Shown piece after piece: positions 40,901-55,900 of a stretch of DNA of 64,000 nucleotides (the first letter of the stretch is position 1; the number at the start of each line of letters is the position of its first letter). The position numbers were made by a program, and so were the translations under genes. Under the pieces are notes generated by a model, which saw only the letters and a program-made list of their open reading frames with translations, ran no database searches and was not told where the DNA came from. Origin of the DNA: Kryptolebias marmoratus (lineage: Eukaryota > Chordata > Actinopteri > Cyprinodontiformes > Rivulidae). The stretch is taken from contig NC_051451.1 of the NCBI RefSeq assembly GCF_001649575.2, positions 27,450,112 to 27,514,111 of the forward strand. Reading direction: 5' to 3'.

Positions 40901-43900
40901 AGGTGCTGGTGAACGTCTTGGATGTGAACGACGTGACGCCCACCTTTCCCAGAAGCTACGAGGGGCCCTTCGACGTGACAGAGGGTCAGCCAGGACCACG
41001 AGTCTGGACCCTCAAAGCCAGTGATGAAGACTCTGGTCTCAATGGCAAAGTGGAGTACAGCATCACGGGTGGAGATCTCCAGAGTCGGTGTCAGATCGTT
41101 GTTTGTTTGTTTGTTTGTGTGTTTGTGTCAGCGTATCGTCGCTGAGGTTTCTGTGTCTCCGTCAGACGAGTTCACCATTTCTCCCGTGGACGGGGAGCTC
41201 CGGGTGAGGAAGGATGTAGAGCTGGATCGAGAGACCACAGCTTTTTACAACATCACCGTCACCGCCCGAGACCTGGGAACGCCGTCTCGCAACAGCTCGG
41301 TAAGTCTCATCACATCCTCTTGAATAATCGGGAAGTTGGGAGCATCACTTCTGTATTGTGACCTGATTTTACGTATTCAGTGACCACACAAACTTTCACA
41401 AACTATACTTTTGTCATTACTTCATTATCTTCAACTGTGAACAAACAACGTATAATTGCTATAAAAGATATTCCATAAAACCTCAGGTGGTGGTTGGGGT
41501 TAATGTCCTCGACATCAACGACAACGACCCCGTCATTCTGAACTTGCCGTATAACACAAACGTGAGTGAAGCCGCCGCCATACACACTTCTGTGGCCCAA
41601 GTCCGCGCACGAGACGCAGACAGCGGACGCAACGCGCTGCTCACCTACAACATCACTGCTGGGAACCAGGATGGAGCCTTCTACATCATGGACACGGTGA
41701 GATGAGCGGAAAGTTGACTAGCTTCGTTTTTAGGCATCGAACATCCTGTGGAAGCATGTGGGGTTCAGAGGACGTACGATGATGATGCTTCCTGTTTGCT
41801 GTTATCAAACCTGAGGAGAACCAACATGGTTCCATCTATAACCAGTAACTACAGACAGATATCTGCCTGTTCATCCGCCTGGTAACTCGTCTTTATTGTT
41901 GTGTAACTAAAATGAAAATATTCTGGGAGGTTACTTCAAGATTGAGTCCGATGTCGGATTCTTTTATCCTTCACGTGGTTTTTTTTATTGGTAAAGTCAC
42001 ATTTCTCACTGTTCAATCAACTAAAAAAAGTTTTATTTCCTTCAAAAATGGAGCAGGAAGTGAAGTGAGATTTATTTATATAGCACTTTTAGGCAACAAG
42101 GGGATCCAAAGTGCTTTACAACAGAAACAACAACAAAATCCGTACATAATGAAATAGAATGAAACACAAAAAACAAGGAATAAGGACTGAGACAGTCAGG
42201 AGTACTGAAGCTGAAGGACTTTTACCTCAAACTTGGTTGTTAAAGCTAAAGAAGCAGCTCACTAGCTAAAAGCTAAAGGTAGCAAATGGCTAGCTGAAAG
42301 TAGCATTTGTCCAAATAAATCATAAAGATTAGTTACACATGTCTGTAACTGAGTCGGATCTCTCCGATGATCAGTTTCAGAGTTGGATCCAAATCCATCC
42401 AGGCTGCTCTAAGTTATTCTTCTCCAAACTTTCTTTTTTCCCTACAGTTCGTAAGTCTGTGTGGCTGAACAGTTATCACATCTTCTCTGTAAAGCATATT
42501 GGGTTGGTGTGTAATGATTTACTCCTGTTTGTGTCTCGCAGACAGGTGTGGTGCAGGTGAACAGACCTCTGGACAGAGAGCGAATAGCTGAGTATGTTCT
42601 CACCGTCACCGTTAAGGACAACCCGGAGAACCCCCGCAACGCCCGCAGGGTAACTCCACCCTCCTACCTGATCACTTAAACCAGGGGTGGCCAATCCTGG
42701 TCCTCAGGGCCACCATCCTGCATGTTTTCCTTGTTCCTCTGCTCCAACACACCTGATTCATGGTTAAATCACCTCTTCATGTTCTGCAGAAGCCTGTTAA
42801 TCACCCATTGATTCAGATCAGGTGTGTTGGAGCAGAGGAACAAGTAAAACCTGCAGGATGGAGGCCCTGAGGACCAGGATTGGCCACTCCTGCCTTAAAC
42901 TGTCGAAAGGAAACAATCACAACCTTAATTATGGGAAAAGAAGACATTTGGGGACGTGTCCTCCCTGATCCAACGCGCCACCTCTGACCAGTTCAGACAG
43001 AATGTGACGGGCAGAAAAACGTCCTCTCATCGTCTCAGAGAAGACGTATTCTGCTGCTCAGAGTTGCCTCAGATTCTCTGCTGATATTCCTTTATGGTAA
43101 ATTTGTAAACGCTCACAAGGTAGCAAGACCTAATACAGCTAATATATTTTATACAAAAAAAGGGAGGATTTCAAAATATCCTAAATATAATTTTTTATTA
43201 ACTTTTCCTCCCAGAAATTTATCTCTGAAATACATATTTTTAAAAATAATGTGTTTATATTTTACAGGATTGCAGACATTTTAAAATTAAAGCACTGGAG
43301 ACATTTAAAGCACAGCTGCTTTTGCTCAAAAAAACAGAACTGTGTGTGGAAGGAGAGAAACTCCTGTTGCTGTAATTTGCAAACCCGTTAACCACCGAGC
43401 CTGTTGGGTCGTGCACACTGCTGCAAACCCCGTCCTGGTAAAGTCCCCACAGCGACAGTGGTTACGTCTGCAGTACGACCTGCTAAGTTGTTTCCCCTCC
43501 TTTTTCTCCCACCCATCCAAACCTCACCGCGTTCTCGTCAAGGATGCTCGGACCTGGAGCCCATCCTTGCCGGGTCAACTGGGCCGCTAATATTTTGAAG
43601 TGAATCAGTTAATCATGCATGTCCTGAAGGGGAACAAACATGTCCCGTAAGGCCATGAAGACTTCCTCTTACAGCCGCCTGTTTGTCTCTTTTTGTCCCG
43701 AACCATCAGGACTCGGACTTCTTGGTCGTCACCATCCTGGACGAGAACGACAACAGGCCGATATTCACAAAGACCAGCTACAGAGCTGAAATCATGGAGA
43801 ACTCTGCAGCAGGTGACGCTTTCATCTTCAGCGGGCTGAGCTATATTTGCAACACCTAGCAGAAGAACTGTAACACTGTCTCCACCACTTCCTGACTTTG

Positions 43901-46900
43901 TTTATGCACAGCTCACACTTTTTTCACGTTGTGGGTCACAAAGAAAGACTGACAGCTGTTTTTACTTTCAAGGTTGAAACGATTTCATGTAGATTTAAAC
44001 TTGTTTCAATAACAAGTCTGACTGTCAAACTGATCAGAGCTACATGGTGTTGTATTTTATCAGTCCAATTCAGTTTATTTTTATATATATATATAGCACC
44101 AATTTACAACATAAGGGCACTGTACAAAAGAATAAAAAACTATTCCAAGTCTTAAAACCAATTCAGTCTGAAACAAATCCAGATTTTAATTTAATTACAG
44201 TTCATTTAAACCAATTATAATGTAATACATTCACATACAGTGTTTTATAAAATGCCAATTAGTTAATCTATACAATTCAAAATGACGTTTTTTAGTTTTT
44301 CGCTGTTTTGTCAACCAAACATTGTGAAATTTAACTATTCTTGGGGAAACTACATTACACAGATAAGTTAATATCTGTGTTTATTTAAATTTTTCATTAA
44401 CACTACATATGCTGGAGTATTTTATGCACAAAGAGAGAAGCAACACTGACCTAAGTTAGGGTGAAACTGTCTAGCTTGCTGATTTTTATCTAAAATATTA
44501 ACTCCCTGCTGTTCCTCCAAACGTCTTGTCTCCCGATCTTGTCCTGCTCTTCAGGCAGCACTGTAACCGTCCTGAATGGGCCGATTCTGGCTGAGGATAA
44601 GGACATCGGGCCTAATGCGGTGGTGAAGTACCGGCTGCTGGGAGCAAGAGTGGACCTCTTCACCGTTGACCCTGACACCGGTAACGCTGTCTCTCTTGCA
44701 GGAAGCCACGAAGAAGAAACTTGTGAAAAGCTTCACGCCTCCGTTTCTCCCTCCAGGTGTCATCCTGGTGCGTCAGGGAGCAAAGCTGGATCGGGAAGCG
44801 TTTCAGGAGCCTCGAGTGGAGCTGATTATAGTTGGGGAGGACATCGGAGGTTTGAACAACAGCGTGCCCCTCACTGTTACGATTCTGGACCAGAACGACA
44901 ACGACCCCGTCTTCAACCCGTCCAGTTTCAGCGTCCGTCTTCCAGAGAACAGCCCCAACGGTGGGTGAAAGGTCTGAGAGAAACATCGTTGTAGCCCGAA
45001 GATATAAATGTTCATTCACGTGTGTGTCTTCGTCACTTCCAGGTGTGGTGGTGACTCAGCTGTCCGCCACCGACGCCGACTCCGGCTCTAACGGCTGGCT
45101 CATGTATCGATTAGAAAGCGGCGCTCAGGACCGCTTCTTGGTGGACCCGCTCTCCGGGGCCGTCTTGGTGGGCAATGCCACGCTGGACAGGGAGGAGCGC
45201 GCCTCCTACCGCCTCGTCGTGATGGCAACCGATCGTGGCACGCCGCCGAGGTCGGGCACAGCCACCCTGACGATCATCCTGGACGACGTCAATGACTCAA
45301 GGCCACGTTTTCTGGAGCCTGTAACCATGATTAATGTGAATGAGTCAACGTCCGTTGGTACGGTGGTAGCCACACTTACTGCTGAAGACCCCGATCTTCA
45401 TCCACGGCTTGAGTATTACATCATCTCAGTGGAGGCAAAGGATGATGGGAACAACCCAGTCGATGGCCTGCAGGACTCCTTTGGTATTGATTTACACACA
45501 GGTGAGTCCTGGATTTCTGCCACAGTGATAATGTCGTATTATGGGGACTAATGATGTTGCATTTTAAAGGGGACCGGTCTGTGGGCTGAAACAAAACCTG
45601 CTCATTACATTTAAGACACAAAATTATTCTCAGATGTTCAGATTTCACCTGATCAGGTCTGCCTGAGTGAATGAGCCGTTTTGGGGCTACGGCCTTCTGA
45701 ATAAAGATCCGTTTTATGGGGTATTTTTGTTGCGCTTGGACTGTTTCTAGAAGCAGGAGATACCCAAATGGAATCACAAAAACATGCAAAAAGAGATTTT
45801 TGCATAATAGGTTCCCTTCAAGTTTCATTTAGGGAAATAATACGTGTTTTGGGGAATTTTCAGGAGCCGTATTTGTGCACATGCTGCTCAACAGAGAGAA
45901 GGTAGCTACGTTTGAGATCATCGTGTCTGTCCATGACAATGCAAGTGACATTATTGACAAATCCGTCAGTATTCCCAATGGTAAGTCCACCTCGTACCAA
46001 TCTTTATATTCTGTTCAGCTGCTGCAGTTCTAATGATGCCAACCTATAAGCACTAAAGCACCTTTATTACTATTCAGACGTTAATTTTCCATTTCTGTGA
46101 TGCTGTTTTGGATAAAAACACCATAGGGAATTTTGATTTAATCTTTGATAAAATTCAGCAAAAAATAATAATTACACAGACACCAATCAGATTTTGGCAA
46201 AACAGACAGATGTTCTTTGGAGCTCTAAAGAGAGGAATACTTTAAGCGCTTCTTAATCCCACAAACTTTTCACTTTTTATAGATTGTGTTCATTAAAATG
46301 TAGGTATTTTAGTCTTTTTTCACCTAGTGGGTGTCTCACTGCTGTTGGACTGATGTGCACACCCAAACTCTCATTAACTTCTACTCCAACCGATCTGAGC
46401 TCTGCAAACTACCAGTAAAATAATTACTGCGAATGATCGTTTTCACACAGTGACTGTCTGAGGCTCACTTTCCAGTCTGCCGTTTTGCCAGCTTCTAAAA
46501 CGTTTCACGTTTTTCGCTTCCCGCGTCTCGAATCGGGATCTTTTTTCCCCCGCAGCGAGGCTAACCATCAACGTGTTGGACGTCAACGACAACGCGCCTC
46601 GCTTTCGACCGTTCGGAGTGACCAACTTCACGGAGCAGATTTTGGAAGGGGCTCAGCCCGGCACGACGCTGCTGTCTGTGTCGGCTGTCGACCCGGATAA
46701 AGGTCCCAACGGTCAGGTGACCTACTACCTGCTCCACTTACCGAGAGGCGACTACGTCAGACTGGAGGACCCTTCCATCGGTACGGGACAAACACTGTGA
46801 CGATATTCTTCCTTCCTACAATATTATTATTAGCTTAATTAATCATAATTTGTGTGAATGCTGAGTCAGCATTTGCACTTATTTTTCTGTATGTATTTCT

Positions 46901-49900
46901 GCAGACTTTGTGCTATTTTAGCTGTTAATATAGCAAAACATACAGCTCATTTTGCTTTTTGTAACTATTATACTTTTCACATTTTTTCTATTTTATTTGC
47001 AAATATTTTCACCATTAAAAATACACAGAACTTTTCAATTCCTTCAGAAACTTTCTTTTTGAAATCTGCTTCAGTTTCCGTCTTCTTGTGCTACTTTTAG
47101 CTTTTAACTGACTTGTGCAACTTTTGTTATCGTCGGTTTTATTTTTATAACACGTTTAAAAACAACAAGGCGACCAAAGTGCTTTTCAAGCTGGTTATAA
47201 AAAACAAACAGGAAACAGTCAATAAAATAAACTGAATAAAATCACACAAACACAGAGCTGGAAACGTTTAGTTTCCAGCTTCTTTTTGCTGCTTTTAATT
47301 AGCGTATTGCTCCTTTCAGCTTTTAGCTAACGTTCTTTTTTTTAGCTTTAACAACTCAGTTTGTTTCTTCAGCAGTCGTTCAGCTTTAACACCACAGTTT
47401 CAGAGAAAATCCTCTAAATCAAATGTTACAGGGAAGATAGTGGCCAACCAGACGGTGGATTTCGAGCTGATACAGTGGCTGAACTTCACCATTCGGGCTC
47501 AGGACCACGGCAGCCCTCCCAGAAGTGCCGAGCTGCCGGTTTATCTGCGCATTGTGGACGTCAACGACAACAACCCCGTCTTCCTGCAGCCCTCCTATCA
47601 GGTATCGAGCTGATTCGATTTGTGCATTTCAGCTCCAGGTGGCAGGAAAAACACAGGTTCCACTTTTAATATTATTAGTTACATCTGAAGTCTAAATAAA
47701 ACTAATTACCTGTAAATATAAGGCTGGATTAATCGGACTATACAGCAAATAAGTTATGTATCATTGTTTGGCAGAGGCTTAATAATAATGTTTTTGCCTC
47801 AGTGAGCCTGTGTCTGTTAGCAAAATATCTCATAAACCACTGGACAGATTTTAATGAAAACTGAATAAAATCTTCATCAACCTGATTCAAGATGAGCACT
47901 TCAGCTTCCAAACCTCATAAAACACAAAACAGACTGAATTTCTGTGAATCTTAACAACACTGAGCTGAAATTAGGTGTGGTAGTAGCTGAGAGTCATTCA
48001 CAACACATAGTTATAGTTATTTTATTCTTATTTTTAAGATCCTCGTCATTTCTCGACGTAAGACAGGGGAGTCAAACCCAGTGACGCAAGGGGGCCAAAA
48101 TTAAAAATTCCGTCTTAGCCAAGGGCCAATCATGATCAATATTTATTAAAAATTACATAAATTAATTAGTTTTAGATGTATTATGTCAACTCATTCATAT
48201 AGAAATATCAATGACCTTTTCCCAGTTACAGATTATACAGAATTTAGAGCAAACAGACTTTAATGAACACAGACAAATAGATCAAACTTCAAAAAGCTCA
48301 TTAGCAGTCATTTCTTACGCCTCACTCAGCTTTTAAATGAATTTTTTAACATTAAAACAGACAAAAACCTGATCATACAGAAGTTAAAACTATATATTGT
48401 TGGCTTCTAAGTCAATGTCAGAGAAAACTTCACTAATTAGGCTCAGTTTTTTTAAGCAAAATAAGAATCAGAGACTCGATCTGTCCCAGACTGGAGGGCC
48501 GGATCTGGCCCGCGGGCCTTGACTTTGACACGTGTGACGTAAGATCTTAGTTCTAAGAAGCGTCAGGCGATGTGGATTCCTTCAAGGAATACTAGAGCTT
48601 TAATTTTGAAAGGTTTCCTGCCACAGCAGCCATTTTGGTATTGACTCGAAACATAAAGCATTTTGTTCTGCCGTAGATAAAAGTTTGTTTCTCTTGTTTT
48701 TTAGGAGCCTGTGTTTGAGAACGTGAACTTGGGCACCACGATACTTCAGGTCAGAGCCACAGATGCTGATTCTGGACTCTTTGCTGTGATCGAGTACAGC
48801 CTCGTGGACGGAGAGGGCAAGTTTGACATCAGACCAACCACTGTGAGTTAAAGACCTGACGAATGAAACAACCCTTTGCTGAGCACTTTACAACTCTTTT
48901 TATTTTAAGGGTAGTTGGTTTGAACCACAGAAAATGGCAGACATTTCCTCTTCGAGAGCTCAGAGAAAAGATCAAACTGTGTTGACTGGTAAGAAACAGT
49001 CTGCCGTGTTTTCTCTCAGAGTGACGCCGAACATCATCCTGCCTGGAAATGAATCTTTAAACAAAACCTTTGGGTGTCCTAAGAGCGCCTTACCCGCCCC
49101 GTTTGGGTCCAAAATAATGTCCTGATAACACCACCCCTCCCTGTAAGTGCTTCCTTCCTAATCATTCCTCCTCCTTTTTGTAAGGGAGAGATCTACATCC
49201 TGTCCCCTCTGGACAGAGAGACAAAGGACCACTACACTTTAACCGCTGTTGCCCGGGACAACCCCGGGGGGAGCCCGAACAACCGGAGGGAGAACTCAGT
49301 TCAGGTAGAACGACCCGTGCCGGATGATGGGAACCTTCTGACCTCATTTTACAGTCGGTTCATAAACTGTAGTTATATCAGCTTCAGTTTAGGTGCATGC
49401 ACGAAGGTCGGGTTCTGTGGAAAGGTGAACATCTTACCTGCTGTAGATGGTTCTTTGAACAACCTCAGTTCAGAGAAACGCCAGAACCAAAGTGGGTCGC
49501 TACCATCTTAAAACAAATCAAACTTCATTCAAACCCTTTTTCATAATCCTTCACACCAACATCAGCTTTGATTACATGAAATTCTGCAGTTATAGTGGCA
49601 GCAACAGCTAGCTGTAGCACTTCCAGCAGGAATATCATAATATATGTAATGAAAACTGATGGCCGTGTAAAGAATCTCACTCAGCTGCGACTCCTGGTGA
49701 CTGGTTAGTAAGCTTCACGAGTCTCCAAAATGTCTCTAAATGTTTAAATTTCGTTTCATGAGCCGCAGAGACTCGCTGTCGTGTCACCTGAATTTTAAAC
49801 AGTCAAAAAATATGTCTGACAAATTTTCTTTTATAATAGTTGCAGCCCTGGAGGTGTGTTTGACACCTGCACCGAATTTCTCCTCCAGCCTGAATGTTCG

Positions 49901-52900
49901 ACCTGAAAACCATGCCGATTATAAATTATAATTATAAAAAAAAGATGCTCTAAATCTGCCTCTTAGTTTAAAAAATGTGCTTCAGTAGATTAAATCATAA
50001 AGGTAAGAGTTATTCAAAGAAATAAGCAAGAAATATTCTCACTGTTCCTAACTTTCCACAGAACCCTGCTTCAGATTTGTCATAAAGATTCCTTTAATAT
50101 GTTCAGAAAGTCGGTTTATTTCCCTTAAATGCATCTTTAAATGTGTCAGTTGTTGTGGATGAGTTCTAGTCTCTAATCTGAGGCTGATCTTACGACACAT
50201 CAGGTTCTGGTGACGGTTCTGGACGTCAACGATTATCGGCCTCGCTTCACATCCAAAGTGTTCAACACCAGCGTGTTTGAGAACGAGCCCAGTGGAACGT
50301 CGGTGATAACCATCACAGCCGTTGACCTGGATGAAGGACAGAACGCTGCACTCTTCTACAGCATGCTCGGGTCAAACTTAGGTATGAATTTACACACGAA
50401 AGGGAATTTTGTACAAGTTAGAAATGACCTTTTTGTAAAAGTAACAGATTTAGGAGTGATTAAACCTTAATGAAGCACGTTTGAAGCCAGTCTTGGGTCA
50501 GTATTTGCATATATATCGTTTCTGGTGTTTCAGATGCATTCAACCTGGATCCGATCACCGGATTGGTGCGTTCCCGCCGCCTGCTTCAGTCTTCAGAGCG
50601 CTTCAACTTCACGGTGGTGGCGACAGATCAGGGCCGCCCTCCTCTGTGGGGCACCGCAGACCTGATCATCACAGTCATAGACGTTAATGACAACAGGCCC
50701 GTGTTCGTCCGGCCTGCCAACGGAACCATTATTCATATCACTGAGGTATCTGCCATCAGCTGAGGGTTCAGATCTGTTTTTTTCTGCTAATAAGAATAGA
50801 TTTGTTGTGGTTTGCGGTGATTAGTGGAAATCAGCCCAAACGACTCAGTTTTAGCTCTTTTCTCAGACAGATATTTTTGGTTTTCTGTGCAGGAGCAGCC
50901 GCCGGGTCTGCCAGTGTATGAGGTGCATGCAACCGACGCTGACGCCGGGGTGAACGGAGAGGTCCGCTACGCCTTCCTGCAGACAGGAGCGGGGAACAGA
51001 GACTGGGAGAACTTCCACATCGATGCCATGTCGGGGGTCATCACCACAACTGTGAAACTGGACCGAGAAAAACAGGCCCTGTACAGCGTGAGTCCGCCGT
51101 TCCCCTGCAGGTTCTGCATCAGGAATCGTGCGACCCCACGTGTCTAACTCTGTGCACGTTTCCCCTCGCAGCTCATCATTGTGGCCCGCGACCTGGGTCA
51201 GCCGGTGCCGTACGAGACCACGCAGCCTCTGCAGGTGGCGCTGCTGGACGTCGACGACAATGAACCGGTCTTCCTCAAACCACCGGTGAGAGTTGAGCTC
51301 TGATCACGTCCGTAGGTGCGGGACTGTGTGTTTGACGTAATGTCCTCCTCTCAGCGCGGCAGCTTGACGTACCAGAAGCTGACGGTGCTCGAACAGTCTC
51401 CTCCAGGAACCGTGGTCGGCAACGTGACCAGAGCTGTGGACGCTGACGAGGGCTCCAACGCCATCGTCTACTATTTCATTGCAGGTCATAACCAGAACCT
51501 TGGAAAAGTCCTCATTCTGTAACGTTCCAACCACACACCTCAAAGTATTTTATGTTATAGATTAATACAAAATATAATTATGAGGAGGAGGAAAATGATT
51601 CATTGTTTAAATTTTCGTTTTACAAATAAAAATCAGAAAAGTGTGACGTAAATTTGTATTCAGCCTTTTTTTACTCTGATACTCTGAACTAAAATCCAAT
51701 CAACCAATCAGCTTAAGCCATTTATATATCTTTCATTTTGATTGACAGCAGAGTGCTGCAACGTTTGGATTATGTAACTTTTTTATTTTTCATAATTTTC
51801 AACTTTATTTAAAAATAAAATTCCCCTTTGAGATCTCTTCAGTAACTCAAACGTCTCTTTTCCAAATCTGCTTCAGCATACTTGCTTTATTTTTAGCTTC
51901 TCTTGTGCTACTTTTAGCTTGTAGCTCATGTTTTGATATTTTAGTTACTATTCTGCTACTTTTAGCTATATTTCTCTGATTTTAGTATCTGTTTTGATAC
52001 TTTTAGCTACAGTTTTGGCTCCTTCAGCAAATTTCTTTTGCATTTGTTTTTTAGCCTTTCTGCTACTTTTGTTTTAGCTACCCTGTTCTTACTTTTAGCT
52101 TTAAGTTAACCCTTTGCTGCTTTTAGTTTCTAGCTAACTAGTTTAAGGAATACAACAGTGTAGTTTCTGTCACGTTTAGATCATTTAGCAGTTTGTTATT
52201 GCAGAACTTTTACCCCATTAGTTATTTTAGATTAACCCACTTATGTCCTAAATCCAAGAATGCAGAATAATGAGTTTTCCGCTGATTTACTGTCTGCTCA
52301 TTGTGTGGTTGCAATAAAGCTTGAGACTGATGAGGACGTTTGTATGGATCCATCTCTTCCTGAAGGAGGAAACAACGATGGAAACTTTGCTCTGAGTCTG
52401 GAAGGAGAACTGAGGGTGCTGAAGGAGCTGGACCGGGAGGAAGTACCCGTCTACTCCATCATCATCAAGGCTTCCAGCAACAGGAGCTGGACTCCTCCCA
52501 GAGGTCAGAGGTCATTGCAGGCCCGAGCCTTGGACCCCACTCTTGACCCGAGCCTGCTGGAAGTCCGGATCGAACTGGAAGACATCAACGACCAGACTCC
52601 ACGCTTCACGAAGGCTGAATACACGGCAGGTAATCAGGTGCTGCAGGGGCGGGTCTGTTGGTCCGTTCAGAACCAGAATAATCCTTCATCTTTGCTGCCT
52701 TGATTCAGGAGTTGCAGCAAATGCCAAAGTGGGCTCAGAGCTCATCAAGGTGTTGGCGATAGACAATGACGTCGGTAACAACAGCGTGGTCCAGTACCAT
52801 GTAGTTACAATCCGCTACTTCCAGACCCAAAGCAACGGCAGCGAGGACGTAGGCAACATCTTCATCATTGGTGAGTCTTCCATCCTTTTCAGGCTGTTTT

Positions 52901-55900
52901 AATGAAATGATTTACAACTTCTGCAGGATTTCAGTGCGATTTGTTTCCTTCTCTGTCCTGTAACCACAACAGGTCTGTCAGATGGAATCATCCGCACCTA
53001 TGACCTCTTCACCTCCTACAATCCAGGCTACTTCCAGCTGGAGATTTTAGCCTGCGACCTCGCCGGGCACAGCGCCACCTCCAACGTGAACATCTACATC
53101 CTCCGAGACGACCAGAGGGTCAAGATCGTCTTCAACGAGATTCCTGACTGGGTCCGTGAGAACCAGGATGACTTCATCAGCCTCCTGTCCAACATCACCG
53201 GAGCCATCGTAAACCTGGATGACATACAGGTGAGCCTGCTTTTTCATATTTTGTTCTATTTTAGCCATTCATATGTCTACATATTAATTCAGAAGAGTTT
53301 TGGTTTTTGTAAGTTTTACACTTTTCAAAATATTAAATTTTATCTGCAAATATTTCTCTAAAGAAATACGTTGAGATCTCATCAGATCCTTCAAAAACCT
53401 GTTCTCTCGTTAATCAGCTTTAGTGTTCTTCCTCTGATTCTGTAGTCTTTAGCGAGCTGTAACATCATTTTCAGCAGCCTTCAGCTCAGCATCCACGCTG
53501 CAGTTTCTTTAGAGCTTTACTGAACTTGTCTTTTTATTTTTCATCCGTTCATGTCGTCTAGTTCCACGTGGACAAAAAGGGCAGAGTGAGCTACGCTCAG
53601 ACCGACATGCTCATCCACGTGGTCAACAATCAGACCAACACCATCCTCGACGTTGAAAGGTCTTGTCTGATTTTGTGCTTTTATTCCAAAGCTGTAGAGC
53701 CTTATTTCCGTCCACATCGATTACAGGTTATAGATGAAGGCCTCTCTGGTGTTCCACTCTCTGCAGGGTAATCCAGATGATCGATGAGAACAAGGAGCAG
53801 CTGAGGAACCTGTTTAGAACATACAACGTGGTGGACGTTCAACCGGCTGTTGGCGACAAACTGCCTGATGACATCTCCACACTGCAGGTCTGCAGGGCTT
53901 CCTACTCGGCTGTGGATGTTGTTTTGTTCTGGTGTTTTTCAGTTTTTTAGTTTGTTTTTTCCTTCCTTTCCCAGCTGGTCATCATCATCCTGGCTGTGCT
54001 GCTGTGCTTGGCAGGAATTCTGTTTGTAACGATGAACTGGCATTATCGCAGAGTGTAAGAATCCTTCACATTTTATTTATTTTTTATCTCACTCTTGCAG
54101 CTTTCTTCTGAAGACTGGGTATTTAAAATCAGACGGCATGCATCATGTTATCAACATATTTATCCAAATGTTGTTTGTGTTGCAGACACCAAAGGAAGCT
54201 TAAAGCGATCGTTGCAGGATCAACAGGTGAGACGGGAGTTTTTTATTCTGTCAGTGCTGATTCAGCTTTCACTTTTAGCTTTTAGCTTGGCTACTTTTAG
54301 CTAGCCTTTAACTTTACTAACTCAGTTTCAGGTCCTCAGCAGTCAGTCAGTCCTCAGCTTTTCAGTGTTTTTCTTACCCTCTGGCCTACAGGAAACCAGG
54401 GTCTAATGGATATCCTGGACATGCCCAACACTAACAAGTACTCCTTCGAGGGGTGAGATAATGGCTGCATTTCTACACCTGAGAGGCAAATATTCACAGA
54501 TTTACTGCTAAACCAACCGAAACAATCCTGGAACATAGATCCTGACCATACAGATTCACGCTTTTCTTTACTGTATGCTTGTTTCGATTTTAACAGATTA
54601 ACCACACCAATAAAGTATGATAAACTAGAACATTTCTGCAGAAATATTGAAGGGGGGGGGCCACTGCATGTCTATCTTCATGTGCAGTAGAGCCTAACTA
54701 ACTGGAGGCTAACTTTAGCTTTTAGCTTTCTGGCACAGGTAGGGATTTGCTCCGCTCTTATTTGCAGCAGCAGCAGAACAGTCGTTGCATTTAAAAGCCC
54801 TGCCGTCCCTGTCAGCGACAGATGTCACGTCGTCTTTTTGTCCTCCGCAGAGCTAATCCCGTTTGGCTCGACCCGTTCTGCCGGAACCTGGAGCTGGCTG
54901 CTCAGGCCGACCATGAGGACGACCTGCCGGAGAACCTGAGTGAGATCACGGACCTGTGGAACAGCCCTGCGCGCACTCATGTCAGTACACGCCTGGCTTT
55001 TAAGCACGATAAATCTGTTTGTCTGTACCGTTAAATTATCTCATGAACAACGTTTTTTATTTTAATTAAACTTTCAGAAAGTAATCATTGGATGTACCTT
55101 CACAAATTAACTTTTGGAGTCAACCCAATTTAAGATGGCCACCACAGCTAATTGCCAGCTAACTCAGTCAGTGTCAGAGATATTGAGCTACAGTTTGATG
55201 TGGTAGTAGCTGAGAGTCATTCCAAACAGACCACAGCTTATTTCTCATCAGACGATCTTGGTCTTAAAGCAGGATAGGCGGCGGGCGACATGCATCCGTT
55301 CACAGCGTGCAGGGACTTTACTCGTGATCGGCTTTATCCTCGCAGGGCACCTTCGGTCGAGAGCCTCAGGCGAGGCCGGAGGATGATCGGTACCTGAGGG
55401 CGGCCATTCAGGAGTACGACAACATCGCTAAGCTGGGCCAGATCATGAGGGAGGGGCCTATCAAGGTGAGCCCCGTGGGTCTGACAGTGCAGCGTTTTGA
55501 ACCACTTCCTCCTGAGAACGAACCCAAACTTGGAGCTGTTGGTTATAAAAACTGTGAAGGGGATTGTGTTTGACCCTGAGTGCTCTCCTGTCAGGGTTCC
55601 CTGCTCAAGGTGGTTCTAGACGACTACCTGAGGCTGAAAAAGCTCTTTGCAGCGCGGCTTGTCACCGTTTCCACCAGCCAGGGAGATAAATCATCGGTCA
55701 CTGAGGTGGGATTAAAGGTTGATCTGTTCCTCCCCGTCTCTGCTCGACGGCGACCCGCTTCTTCTCAGAGTTCTTTTCCTGTCGTCACCTTTTAACTTCT
55801 GCTTCTTTCTCACCCTCAGCCAGTTTCCTGTTATTAAGGTGTTTTTTCCATCACAAAATTTGTCAGTAAATTTTGGCTGCGGCTTCCAGTGAAGCATTCG

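Noticed and set aside
45421..45828. 135-residue minus-strand open frame
   Set aside because: Overlaps exon e29 antisense and runs into intron; no recognisable domain.
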